Shown in pieces: positions 33,104-44,575 of a stretch of 64,000 nucleotides of DNA. The number at the start of each line of letters is the position of its first letter. Position 1 is the stretch's first letter. Where the stretch lies: contig JAOTOM010004568.1 in NCBI GenBank assembly GCA_034440615.1, positions 108,501 through 172,500 on the forward strand, written 5' to 3'. The DNA is from Ashinkailepas kermadecensis (Eukaryota > Arthropoda > Thecostraca > Neolepadidae). The position numbers and the translations under genes were made by a program. The notes below the pieces were generated by a model. That model was not told the DNA's origin. It saw only the letters and a list, made by a program, of their open reading frames with translations, and ran no database searches.

Positions 33104-34036
33104 TTAACACGCGCACTGGAGGGGGGGGGGCGAAATCCGCCCACCCCTCCGGTTTTTCGCAAATAACTGCAGATTGTACCGGTCGATATACGCGATTTTC
33201 GGTGTACCTGCTTAGACATGAACGGCGCGTCGTTTAAAGCAAGAACAATGGAAATCGGCCGAACATTTTTCAAGTTAGGGGCCGCTAAAGTAAAAAAATG
33301 TTATAGCGCCAGACCACAAAAATCGGCGCTGATGCGCTTCCAGTATACTGACAAAAGGGAAGAGTTCTAGGCAACACTAGCGACTTGTTTGATGCATATT
33401 GATATGCTGTATAGTTTCAAGGTCATGTTAGGTCACCAAGGTCAAGTCAGGTCAAGTTCATGACAGGTTAATGGAACCAAACTTGATCAACTGGAATGTT
33501 GCCATAAATGCACTACTGGTTGTCATTTGTACTGTTTCTCATTGCGTTTCCATACTTTATTCATGTACTTCACTCCCTTCTTCACGAAGCCGATTGCTCC
33601 GAGCTGCCCGACGGAGCAGTCGGGCGGGCGGTCGGTTCCGGTAACTGGAACAGGTAAATGACCTGATAAAGTGGTACTATATCACTGACCTGAGGTCAAA
33701 TGTTGGGTCTAGCATCTGCATTGCATCATTAGTAATGTCCAAAACATCATTGATGCCCATTTTTGAGCATTTAAACACAATCACAGCGATACATAGCGAT
33801 GACAAGCCAAGCCACGCAAAACCGGAAAATTTTGCCAATCTGACCTCATTTGACCTTGAAGATATTGACCTAAGGTCACGAAAATTGTACACAATAGAGT
33901 TCACTACCGTGCCCATCTACCCTGCGAATTTCGTTCCTCCAGCTTTACTAGGAGCCGAGATCTTAGGGGGGGCGGAATCCGCCCCCTCCCCCTCCAGTGC
34001 GCGTAATTCTCAGAGGCCCTCCAGGGCGCGTGTTAA
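33104..34036 (-). mobile_element. TTAA-flanked non-autonomous element, copy 2
   Basis: TTAA is at 33,104-33,107 and 34,033-34,036. It is the reverse-oriented relative of 31,164-31,992 along almost its whole length, with terminal repeats CACGCGCACTGGAGGGGG and CACGCGCCCTGGAGGG. The AGGTCA cluster at 33,420-33,454 keeps the same spacing (4, 3 and 4 bases) as copy 1, and two TGACCT-N-AGGTCA pairs are at 33,686 and 33,866. Confidence 0.78.
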
Positions 34037-34096
34037 CTAAACGAAAATCGAACGTGCTACATTTTTATCTAATCTTGAATAACTTCAATGAAGGTT

Positions 34097-34645
34097 TAAC
34101 CCTGTCACTTTTGCACTAAATTACAAAATTTGTGTCCCAAATTATCACATTTTATCACATCATATTGTATATCAGATTTTCTACATTACCGAATTTATTT
34201 CCAATGGTCTTAAATAAACCGGTATCAAACCCACTGACTTTTAATGCCATACTCGACTACTTTTATAGATATCTAACCCTGTCACTTTTGCACTCAATTC
34301 AAAGATTTGTGTCTTGAATTATCGCATTGCATTCTTTCAAATTGTATATCAGATGTTCTACATTACCGAATTATTTTTCAATGATCTTAAATAAACCGGC
34401 ATACAATCCGCCGCCTTCTGATGCCATACTCGACTACTTTTATAGATACCTAACCCTGTGATTTTTGCACTCAATTCCAGGATTTGTGTCTCAAATTATC
34501 ACATTGTATTCCTTTTAATTGCATATTCGATGTTCTACATTAGCGAATTAATTTCCAATGGTCTCAAATAAACCGGCATAAAATCAGCTGCCTTCTGATA
34601 CCATACTCGACTACTTTTATACATATCTAACCCTGTCACTTTTTA
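34097..34645 (+). repeat. 177-bp satellite, three units plus a partial
   Basis: TAACCCTGTCACTTTT or a close variant recurs at 34,097, 34,274, 34,451 and 34,628, an exact 177-bp period. Each AT-rich unit also has TTCTACATTACCGAATT and AAATAAACCGGCAT. Unit differences are mainly substitutions. Confidence 0.92.
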
Positions 34646-35829
34646 CATTTTGACATGAAGCTTCGCCACATTATTGACGTTCTGGCAAATATGGCGGGTG
34701 GTTGGGGACGGGCCCAAGGCCAGACGGTCCGGGGGCCGCCGGCGGCCGGCCGTTATGGCTGAAAATAATTTCAGATGGAAATACGGAAAGTAACAATATG
34801 TGCAATATGTCACTGTAAATGGCAATAAAATTGACGTCTGAAGGCAATCTACCTTTCAGGAATGCACTTCGCATCATATTTTATGGAGACAGAGTCTCAT
34901 AATTTGTAACTATATTCTTCGCGCACACACTAGTGAGCATCCGGGCGCGCTTGTCGCGTGCGCATGTTTCAGAGTTCTTGAACGGCATCAGGAACCTACC
35001 TGTTTTCTTTCTTTACTGGAGATCCCCCCGATGTCCGCGTTAACATTGCGTCTGACGCCTAACGCTCAGCTTGACGCTTGGTGGTTTCAAGTGTACGGTG
35101 AATCTTATCGACGTCAAGTGGAGCAGTCACACAATCGTCTAACTTAACCCTCTCTAGATGGCATCATTGGAATCAATTTACTCTAGAAACTGGGGACTGA
35201 CAACACAACATCTTAAACAAAAATTGCCCATTAGCGTCGAATGATTCCGGTGGGTGTAAGTGCTATTTAGTCAGTGTTAGATGTCCTCAGTTAGAGCAGA
35301 AATTGTTTATGACGTGATTGGATTTCGGTATTTTATGCCGAATGAGAAAATACGGAACGGTAAAGAAGGATAAAAAAACGATGTTCACCATGCTCTGGAC
35401 AAAATTTGTACTCAATAGTTCAGTACATTTGGAGTTATTATGGATTAACCATGAAGCTTTGAGGGACATACTAAAGTGTATGTAGGAATTATAAAGGTTA
35501 TCTGGGATGTTCCCTTGTCAGGTGCGTTGATTTTTGAAAATCATTGGGGGCACGATATGTGGAGGCACTGTGCCGGCCGAAATGGATGGGGGGGGGGGGT
35601 GGAGGAGGCGGTACACTCCGCAGGGTTCCATGTTAAAAGTTGAAATTATTGGGGGTAAACCAACATTGATGGGACACTTTCCCCCTGAAAAGTGTACAAA
35701 GCAACACCCATGCCCCTTCAAAAACACTTTATCAGTTTTCGGTGCTCCTAGCGGGTCCGTCGTCAGATGATTTATAATTATACCGGATTATATATTATAT
35801 ATAATCGTACGTCGGCTGCACGACAAAAC
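34646..35829. other. Gene-free stretch with a short dispersed repeat
   Basis: Bases 35,022-35,064 match, inverted, the last 43 bases of the window (41 of 43 identical). A 12-G run is at 35,588-35,599. No coding region is supported. Confidence 0.45.
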
Positions 35830-36170
35830 AGAGACCATCCCAAAAAAGGAAACAAGCTGAGATACGTGTCAGTTCCCTGTTACACCGGCATTGCAGAGCG
35901 ACTGGAACTCCGTCTGAGGCCCCTGGGAGCTGTCATCGCTCACGCGTCCCGACAATCCCTGAAAAGCAAACTGCCAACGTCCCAAAGACTGAAGATATCG
36001 GAGGCAGAGCTCGGGGACCATCTCCCGCCTGCCATGCGAGTGCAAAGCAACACACATTGGCGAGAGTGGTCGGCCGCTGGACAGGAGCTTGAAGGAGCAC
36101 TAGATGGCTCTCTGCAAGGCCCAACCAGAGACGTCCGCGATCGCTGAACACGCTATAAAACTTCGCCGTA
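35830..36170 (+). pseudogene. Penelope-like element fragment, RT linker and GIY-YIG nuclease
   Basis: The frame from about 35,840 reads VSVPCYTGIAERLELRLRPL, matching the linker after the RT of Penelope-like elements. A frame change near 36,020 leads to LPCECKATHIGESGRPLDRS and then SAIAEHAIK, the characteristic GIY-YIG block (CxC...HIGESGR...EH). A stop and the frameshift make it non-functional. Only the 3' end of the element is present. Confidence 0.72.
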
Positions 36171-36602
36171 TAGTTTTGCTATATTGAAGTACCGATTCCT
36201 TCACCACTCGTATCTTGTGTTTGAAATTTTGCACCCTTATTAATTGTCTTCTGTTTTAACCTGATCATCTGACCATATCCTTTGACAACGGAGCGGCTAG
36301 GAGCTCCGAAAGCTCACGAAAGTGTTTTACAAAGGGTCATACCGGATAACTGTTGTCAATCATGAAACTCTACTTCGACGGCGACAGATGTGGTAGCAGC
36401 ACCTGAATGAGGAAAATGTACACATTCGACAAATTATGGAGGGCACGGTTCCATTATGCTCATGTGTTAATTAAATGCACGGATAATTGGGTGCGAGTAC
36501 AACAGGACTTTTGATGCATTATCTGATACCGCCAGTATTAAAATTGCAAGCATTGCAATTAGTTCGTTCTTCTCTTATACCGAGCGATTGCATACTTTGA
36601 CG
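36171..36602. other. Gene-free stretch
   Basis: No supported features. Confidence 0.4.
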
Positions 36603-37431
36603 ATAAAGAAGTGAAGAATCGTCTTCAGCAAATTGACATTCGCACAACATGTGGCAAAAACTGTGTCATCTGCGAACCGAGCTCTCGGACTGTTTATTAG
36701 ATCAATGCAAGCAGGGGTTCCTGGTAGCAAATTCTCGAAAATTGCTCTGTTGGCGGCATATAACGCGAACATTAGGTCTCGCCTTGAGTATTGCTCCGTC
36801 ATCTGGGCAGGCGTAGCCACAACACATCTGACCATGATTGATAGGGTAGAACATACATGTTTAATGTGGCTTGCTCAACACTGTAGTGCCACACCTTGAC
36901 CGGAATCTCTACAATATCAGGACCTTCTTCGCTTTTTTAACATGACGTCTGTGTCCACTCGTCGCGTACAATCCGACATCATGTTCTTACGAAACGTTTT
37001 ATGTGGCAGGACGGACTCATCAGTGTTATTGCAGAACTTTGGATTATGTGTCCTGGTCAGGAGAAATAGGCAACCTGTTTTATTTCATGTACCGTATGCA
37101 CGTGTAGAAACCATTAGATGTGGCTTATTTAACAGATTATTAAGAGAAACGAACACATTTTTAGCGATGACACTAAGTGCGGACATATTCACGAACCCGC
37201 TGAATGCATTTAAGACGCAGGTGGTTAGATACTGTGCTGCGTCACACGCTCACATCTGAGCCGCGGAGCCATCGGGCATCGATGGAGTTCTGACAGCCGT
37301 TTACCTGTTTGAACTGAAAACTGTTCACCTGTTCTGTTTACGTTTTTAGCTAATGATTTCTCCTGTAAAGGGCACAATATGCTGTTGGAGATTGTGGACA
37401 ATAACAAATAAAGAAATGAAGAAACGTCTTC
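36603..37431 (+). mobile_element. 5'-truncated LINE, C-terminal end of the RT protein
   Basis: After a 24-bp direct repeat at 36,603-36,626 the sequence encodes a LINE RT C-terminus: LTFAQHVAKTVSSANRALG, then RSRLEYCSVIWAG. Following a stop at about 36,898 it resumes as TRRVQSDIMFLRNVLCGR and ends with FKTQVVRYCAAS (stop at 37,259). These are CR1/Jockey-group features. The second direct repeat (37,408-37,431) matches the first at 22 of 24 bases and is a likely target duplication; no long poly-A precedes it. Confidence 0.75.
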
Positions 37432-37792
37432 TATGCTATCCACTCTTAACATGTATCATAATATTCATCATATGCGCCACTCTAGTGTGGGTCATTACCT
37501 AGTATTATACGGATTTCTTTTTATTATCATATGGGGACATACTGCAGTGCGTGTTTACCATCATGAGTGCCTTATATAGAACTGTAGGTATCTGGTGGTA
37601 ACGATGAACTTCGAGTTGTTTCCATTGGTTCTTCGCAAAAAGTGAACTAGAGCGATGCCATGCAGTAACATCTACGCCCTCAGATGCCTATCCTAAGGAA
37701 CAATCCAGGGGTAGACTACATATGTTGGCGCATGATCCCTATCAATGCATGTGAACATGCATAACCTGGCATCTGGAAATTTTCTGGAATCT
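37432..37792. other. Gene-free stretch
   Basis: No supported features. Confidence 0.4.
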
Positions 37793-38000
37793 ATCTGGAA
37801 ATTATCATATGAGCTCGGCTATCTGGACATAATCCCATGAGAGCGGCTATATGGAAGTGATCCTATGAGCGCGCCTATCTGGAAAGGATTCTACGGGCGC
37901 GGATATCTGAAAATGATCCTTCGAGCGCGGTTATCTGGAAATGATCCTATGAGCGCGGCTATCTGGAAATGATCTTATGAACTCGGCTATCTGTAAATGC
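37793..38000 (+). repeat. 28-bp minisatellite, about 7 units
   Basis: The consensus is CTATCTGGAAATGATCCTAT then GAGCGCGG. Units vary by substitutions. Confidence 0.88.
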
Positions 38001-38303
38001 AATTTTCTGGAGAATGGGGTATCTGATGCACGTTATCTGCAAGGGCTTATGTTTCGCTTGAAATGATTAGTCTGAAATGTTTTCAATGATTGGTTTGAAC
38101 ATTAAAGAACTGCTTTTATAATTGGCATTCGTCATGTTATCTGAACATGAACTCGTTTGAAACAGACCTATGCATCTTGGAAGGCGGTCGTCCTATCGCA
38201 CATGGCGGTCGTCGTAGCGGCTGCCCGTGGCTTCGGGACGATGCAGAGGTGCAGGAGCTCATGGCGCGACGAAAACAGGCCCCAGATGACTGGATGAACT
38301 TCA

Positions 38304-38590
38304 AAACCAGCGATAACTACACCTACCGCAGCAGCTCGACAAAACCAGCGATGACGACACCTACCGCAGCAGCTCGACAAAACCAGCGATAACCACTGCA
38401 TCTACCGCAGCAGCTCGACAAAACCAGCAATAACCACGACATATACCAGCAGCCTGACAAAACCAGCGATAACTACGACACCCACCGCAGCAGCTCGACA
38501 AAACCAGCGATAACCATGGCACCTACCGCGGCAGCTCGACAAAACCAGCGATAACCGTGTCACCTACCACAGCAACTCGACAAAATTGTG
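38304..38590 (+). repeat. 38-41-bp minisatellite, about 7 units
   Basis: Units are AAAACCAGCGATAACCAC, a short variable part, then CACCTACCGCAGCAGCTCGAC. They directly precede LINE sequence. Confidence 0.88.
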
Positions 38591-38599
38591 AGAAGTTGG

Positions 38600-39607
38600 C
38601 TCGTTCGTGCTCGGAAGGAGTGTTTGTGTGACCAGCGAACTAATAAAGATTATTGTGGGTTCTGGAGGCGAATCAACCATTTTGCTAAGTGTTTCTGTTG
38701 GACACACAGACTCGCCGAGCATGGAGTTCAGTGATGCGCAGGTCGATGCGCTGAGCCAGTATTTTGCCTGCGTCGGTGCCACCTCGCCACTGAACTGGAA
38801 CTTGCCATGTCGACGGAGATTCGCCCTCCAATGGTGTGTACCGCCAGCTGTGAGCTGAAGCCCGTGACCCTGCCTGAACAATCAGCAACGATGTAACGCA
38901 TGGACCGCTGTTGGAGTCGGTGGAGTTCAATACTCGCTGTGCTCCTCTGCGTTCATATCATTGGACCGCTGTCGCTGCACGTTGTCAATGTCTCTATTGT
39001 CAGCGGTGTGTTTCCGACCACTCGGAAAACGTCTTCTGTCGTCCCACTGCACAATCTAGCTCAGAGGCCCACACCGTCAGATTTGGAGTCCCACAAAGCT
39101 CCATAATCCAGCCCATTGTATTCAGCCTTTCGGTTGCCGACATCTCCAGCTTCCTTCCGCACGGTCGACTGCTCTGCTAAGCAGATGACTCTCAACTTCT
39201 TGACTGCTTATATCCAGATAGTGATAGTTTACTCCAACTCAGAATTCGCCTTGCGCCGCTCACGACTCGTGCTGCAAAGCTAATGATCCTTTTAATCCGA
39301 TCCGGTCTCTGGCATCTGTGCACAACTGGTTGAAAAATATATATCTGAAAATTAACGACAAAAACTAACTTCATCCTTCTTGGCACCAAACAATCAGTGA
39401 GAAAACATATACCTTCCAATTTGTTTTCTCTGGTAGCTATTTTAAGTCTTCCGAAGCAATCAGAATATCAGGCATCACAATGGACAGGTCATTGACCAAT
39501 GACCAATAATCAGTACGTATCCACAGTTGTGCGCCGGCGCTACAGCATCATCATTTGCTTTAACAAATTTTGACGCCATTGTATCACCGAAGCTCTTATC
39601 ACCGGCA
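38600..39607 (+). pseudogene. LINE remnant, left part (RT N-terminus and catalytic box)
   Basis: Pieces in order are: FSDAQVDALSQYFACVG (38,730), LINE-type HVVNVSIVSGVFPTTRKTS (38,960), FGVPQSSIIQPIVF (39,080), then the catalytic box, which reads C-stop-ADD in place of YADD (39,178-39,190). HNWLKNIYLKIND (39,320) and ISGITMDRSL (39,470) follow. Part of the RT palm between PSDL and FGVPQ is deleted. The remnant is cut at 39,608 by a TTAA element and resumes at 40,477. Confidence 0.75.
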
Positions 39608-40476
39608 TTAACCCGGTGATGAGAGCTTCGGTCTCCGGTCTCTCCAGTCTCTCCGGTCAGATCCTCACACCCGGTCTCGGGGGGGGGGATAAACACCCCC
39701 CTCTAATCCCCAAACTAAGCGTCGCACGAAAACGAAAGAGTTGTCAGCGGAAAGCGCTCGACGAGTAGGGCCAGACACCACCCCAAATTTCCCCCCAAAA
39801 GTGACGTCACTAGGGGGCCTAGATTTTCACGACTTATATCATGTTTTTGGCTCTGGGGAGTTCATTTTGGGGGAGATTTGAAGAAAGAAAAAAATTATTT
39901 GGAATCAGAAAAGGAAGACGAAATTGACCATGGCCATAACATTTTTGGCCACCCAAAAATCAAAATGTTATTTTTTGGAAATTTCAAAATTTTGAGTTTT
40001 AAAATTTTCCGTAGTTTGTATTTTTCTAATGGGTTGAGCGGACCGGAAAAAACGGAGTTCGAAGTCAACTTGCACTAATAAAAAATGCTTATTTTAGCCA
40101 GAATCTTCTATTTTAACTCTAATGGGCAAATTTGCAAAACTAATAAGTAATAAATAACGGAAGAAAGAAATTCCTCTGATGCGTTGTGTTGTGTCCCTAA
40201 AGATAAGCAAACGTTGAAAGTTTCATTAAAATATCTTTATCCGTTAAAGTGTGACGACTGGTTGAACTTTTTTGGAGGTGACCTCACTTGACCTTCACTA
40301 ACTCATGGACCCTAGATGACCTAACATCAAAATTTTGACACAACATGCCAAATTGATGTTGGAAAAGGTATGCAAAATTTCGGCGCGCTACCGTGCGCCG
40401 TTCTTTCTCTATCAGCGGAAAACCTTAGGGGAGGGGTGGGTGGATAACAACCTCCCCCCGAGACGGCGCGGGTTAA
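39608..40476 (+). mobile_element. TTAA-flanked element inserted in the LINE
   Basis: TTAA is at 39,608-39,611 and 40,473-40,476. From the right the end reads TTAACCCGCGCCGTCTCGGG; from the left, TTAACCCG, then about 60 extra bases, then GGTCTCGGGGGGGGGG. Deleting the element and one TTAA joins the two LINE halves in frame (ACC GGC ATT AAG GCT CAT). It carries TGACCT half-sites at 40,279, 40,289 and 40,317. The extra 60 bases at the left end begin with an inverted copy of the LINE flank. Confidence 0.78.
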
Positions 40477-40935
40477 GGCTCATCCTCTTTCCCACATCAT
40501 CTACTGCTCACCTGTCTGGGGTTAAGCTACTTCTCAGCAGTTTAATCGGATTAAAAGGATCTTTAAGTTTGCAGCACGAATAATGAGCGGCGCACGGCGC
40601 CAAGACTGCATCACGTCTGTCCTCAAATCACTGAACTGGTCACCAATCGATGGAAGTGCATTGCGAATTACCTGCATCAAGGTATATGGTGCTCTGGACG
40701 ATACCAATGTGTATGTACGCATACGGTTTATGTTTATACGGCGATCCGATGTAGCTGTGCGAGACACCCGCCTCACACACTCACACACAGCTCCACATAC
40801 CCGGGGTGCAGCAAACCGCCACACAGCGTCCTTTCCCATATAGAGCCGCACCGTTGTCGAACAGTCTGCCCGATGCCACGCTGGATGCCACCACTGTTCG
40901 CGGATTGATGATGGTCATCCGATAACATAGGGAAC
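40477..40935 (+). pseudogene. LINE remnant, right part (RT C-terminus)
   Basis: This continues the LINE frame after the inserted element: SHIIYCSPVWG, a stop, then FNRIKRIFKFAARIMSGARR and later RAAPLSNSLP, standard C-terminal motifs of CR1/Jockey-group RT proteins. It ends without a clear tail near 40,935. Confidence 0.72.
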
Positions 40936-41184
40936 ATAAAGAACACTTAGAACGGGTGTACTGTATAGGGTGCAATCTTAATCTATGTACGTGTAAACAA
41001 GCTTTGGCAGTATTTCAATGTGATAACGAACAAGCACCATTCGTCTATTAATGGTGAGCAAGCATTAAAATAAGCTGTTGATGACTGAATGACGAAATGT
41101 CCTGAATGAAGTGTGTACAAACGGCTGGGCATGATGACAAGTACGATAAAATATAAAGGGAGGGGGAAACAGGAAATTCCAACG
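40936..41184. other. Gene-free stretch
   Basis: No supported features. Confidence 0.4.
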
Positions 41185-42215
41185 CCTGAGAGGTGGTGGG
41201 TCCCAAAGAATAGCGCCGGGGCTCAAGAAAAAGGTGCATAGGGGCCGACCAAAACAGTGCTGGGGCTAGACAAATTCGGGTCAGGGAGCCCGAAATAAAT
41301 ACAGCGGACCCAGAAAAGTACCGCAAGGGCCCACCAAAAAAATGCACCAGGGCCCGAAATATCGCATTGGCACCCAAAAATGATGTCGGGGCCTGGAATC
41401 TTCGCGTAAGGAGGCACACAAATTCGCGTCGGGTGCCGCAAATAAACACTGCGGGGCCTAAAAGCACACTGGAAACCCAGAAGTGTACCGGGTTCCTTCA
41501 AAACACACCGTGTGTCCCGCAAAAGAGCGGCAGGGCTATATCATATGCGCCAGGCTCCTAAATAAAGCCTCAATCCCGCCGAAAGCTCTCAAAAACAGCC
41601 CGGAGACCCTCATAACGCACCGGGGTACTCAAAGCACATCGGGGTCACGAAGACGGTGTGAGGGTCTAAAAACAGTCCGAGGTCCGCAAGAATCGACGAG
41701 GTCCCAGTGACGCAAAGAAGGAGGGGCAAAGGTGGCAGAAGGTTGCCGCCCCCACCCCGGAGAGGTGGTGGAAAAAAATCGGAAAGATTTGCGCTGGGCC
41801 CAGAAAAATCACGCCGGAGCTTAAAAATGGCACCCGGAGCCCCAAGATCCCACTGCAACCTGAACAAAATGCACACTAGGCTGCGAAAAATTCAGTGGAT
41901 ACCCATAAAAATCAAGCCGCATACGGAAAAGCACTCTGAAGCCCCAACAACTTGCGACGGAGGACCCAAGAGAGCGCGTAGGGTGTTGCACAGAAACGTG
42001 CTGGGCGTAAAAAAATCGCGCAGGGGCCCAAAAATGGAGTGGAACCCAAAAATATTACGTGGGGGCCCAAAAATTGACCTGGAGACTCATAAATGACGCC
42101 GGGACCCCAAAATGCAATTCAGGTCCCGTAAAAATGTAGAAGGTGCACCGATAAAAAAAACGCGTCGTGACAAGAAAGCTCGCGTCAGGGCCCCGCTCGA
42201 CAACTCCCATCAGGG
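41185..42215 (+). repeat. Degenerate GGCC-rich tandem array, copy 4
   Basis: It starts CTGAGAGGTGGTGGGTCCC and AAAGAATAGCGCCGGGG, the entry sequence shared with arrays 1 and 2. A second entry-like sequence (GGAGAGGTGGTGG) at about 41,759 suggests two arrays joined head to tail. The units are of the same kind as in arrays 2 and 3. Confidence 0.72.
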
Positions 42216-44387
42216 ACCTGATGGAGCTGAAAAAAGTATCGAGATACAATTTGGCAAGTTTCTCAAATATGGCAGCGAAATCTTCCTTTTATACAATATC
42301 CGGGATGTAAAAAATATGTGCTACCCTGGGATGCTCTGTCTACTGTACAATTGGCAACTCTACAGGCTCGCAGCACTAGCTCGAACAGGGCACATTGTTG
42401 ATGTATTTCTTGCTATTATTGATTTCCTTTAACCCTTTGCTATTTCCTGAAATTTCGATATAGTTTTATTATCCTGGGATGGACACACATTGAAGATAGG
42501 GTGGTTCATGCTCGCAAATATGCGGAGTGTTCCGCTTCTGATGATATGGCACAGAACATTTGTGGAAGGTCTTGCAATAGAAGTAATGTTGCGCAATTGT
42601 TTTTCATTATAAACTTTGTCGTGCGGAAGAAATGTCCCGTGGAGTGTTTGCAGTATAAAAATGTGTTGATTAATTTTGTTGTTATAGTAGAAGTCGTGTC
42701 TTGGAACACGTAAAGCAAAGTAAATGTTCAAGCTTTCCTACATATTGCTGAAAAGTTGTGGAATTAATTATCACTACATTGTTGCTTGGCTTTACCGTAT
42801 TCACGTGAAATTCGCTCTCGAAGCTTGATGTGCCGACATTCGTATGTTCGTCATGGTTGACTCTCGGTGCCACAGAGATATCCAGACAACTGCAGCATAC
42901 GCTCCTCTGGAAGCTGAATGATGTGCTTTTCGCTGTGGTGATGCTCTACATAGTGTTCTTCCTCACCTTCTCCACCGAGCTGGGCGGATGGCCCCACTTC
43001 GGAATACGACCAACGGCGACTGTAGAAGACCGCCAAGAAACGACTTCCTTCAAATACTCGAAATAGTGAGGTGTAAAGAGAACAGACGTTGACCACACCA
43101 GGGGCGAATTCATGAATTGCGATCGGGGAGGGGCACTTGTCCGGAGGGGCGTCATTTCCACTCTAAGGGGCGCCATCGGCTGAACACTCTTTGATTGACA
43201 GGCCGGGTTCATTCAAATGCCCAACAGAGGCACTTTTTCATTAGAAGGATGACACATCTCCATCGGGGGTAGGGGCATATGCTTCCAGTCCATTGCCCTG
43301 AATACACCAGTGGACCGCGCATGAGGAAGAAATGCATAGAAGCACATACGAAATAGATTGCTGGTGTGGAAACCGGGTGGGCATTGTCATCTTACATATC
43401 TTTGAAACAGTCGTAGCAAAACTACGTATTTTAAATTTGCAGGGTGACGTGAAGAGTCAAAAAGGAAGCTCACCAAGGGGGGGGTGAGGGTGCTCTTTAT
43501 TGTGCAAATATATTCTGTATTCCCTATTCAGTTGACATAGGGGACCATTTCACGAGGCATTGAAACACTGCACAGCTCCAAGATAAACCACACTTGCAGA
43601 GGCTATTAGAGTGTGAACTTCCGGTAATCGGTTAGTACTAGCCGACCGTGTCCCAGTGCAGAGGTCCTCGCTCCCATTCTAAATGCGAATGGTGTGCAAA
43701 AATAGCACAAAATGGGTCGATTCCGGATAATCCAGCGGATATTTACTGTAGGTATAAGGCTGGCCTAGCGAATCCCAGAGTTGGGTTATAATTATCCTGC
43801 TGGCTGCGACCACAGCCCTGCGTTCTCGCCGGTAGCAGTGGCAAACGTACTGTACGAGTGTGTATGCAACATCAAACTGTGAAGCTCATGATTGAGTCGT
43901 CAAAGATCCGACCAATTGAGATCTCATCGATTATGCTGCTTGTGAGTGGGCGTGAGCAATGTATGATGCATGAGTGTCAGCTGTGCCAGGCAAGGAGTAG
44001 GTTTTACAAATAATTCTGGAGGTTGATGCTGATGATGCTTTCTATGTTCGGTATGAACAGCGGGTTCGTTCCGGTCGGCGTAACTTGGTAGACGTGATCG
44101 ATCCACAACTGGACTTTATGTCGACCGTGAGCAGAAGCCTGGTGAACCTGATCAAGCATCATCTCTTGTCAAGTCATTAAAGTCGCAGTTTCAGTGACAT
44201 GAAAAAGTTCGTGCCCCCTGGGGAAGCTGTAATTGTCGCTAATTCTCGGAACATGTTATGTTATCATACATGACTAGGTTCAGAGCTGACGGTGGGGCTC
44301 AGGTCAGTGCACTATTCACACCTTTGTGGCGTGTTGGTCCCACGAGGTGAGAGCCCCCATTTGTATTCATCATACAGCTCCGGAACT
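42216..44387. other. Gene-free stretch
   Basis: Overlapping open frames of 60-100 codons occur on both strands (42,429-43,212), without any recognisable motif. An 8-G run lies near 43,480. I support no gene here. Confidence 0.4.
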
Positions 44388-44575
44388 AAAGTCAAACATT
44401 CGGGGACGAGTGGTCTGGGGGTAAGATGCTCGTCTCACAATCGAAAGGTTGTGGGTTCGAGTCTCACCTGTCGCTACTCTTCGCCCGCGACCAATCGGCG
44501 TGAGAGATTGGCGACGCTACATGACTCAACGGTCGACGTGTCGTAAAACCAATGACCAACCAAAGTCAAACATTC
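44388..44575 (+). mobile_element. tRNA-derived SINE, family B, with perfect target duplications
   Basis: A 160-bp body (44,402-44,561) lies between exact 14-bp direct repeats AAAGTCAAACATTC (44,388-44,401 and 44,562-44,575). The head has box A TGGTCTGGGGGT and box B GGGTTCGAGTC (44,453-44,463), with a T-arm that pairs (GTGGG/CTCAC). The anticodon arm does not fold cleanly, so it is a SINE and not a working tRNA gene. Confidence 0.85.

Noticed and set aside
44402..44475. A functional tRNA gene
   Set aside because: Boxes A and B and the T-arm are present but the anticodon arm does not pair, and target duplications extend well beyond the tRNA part, so it is a SINE.
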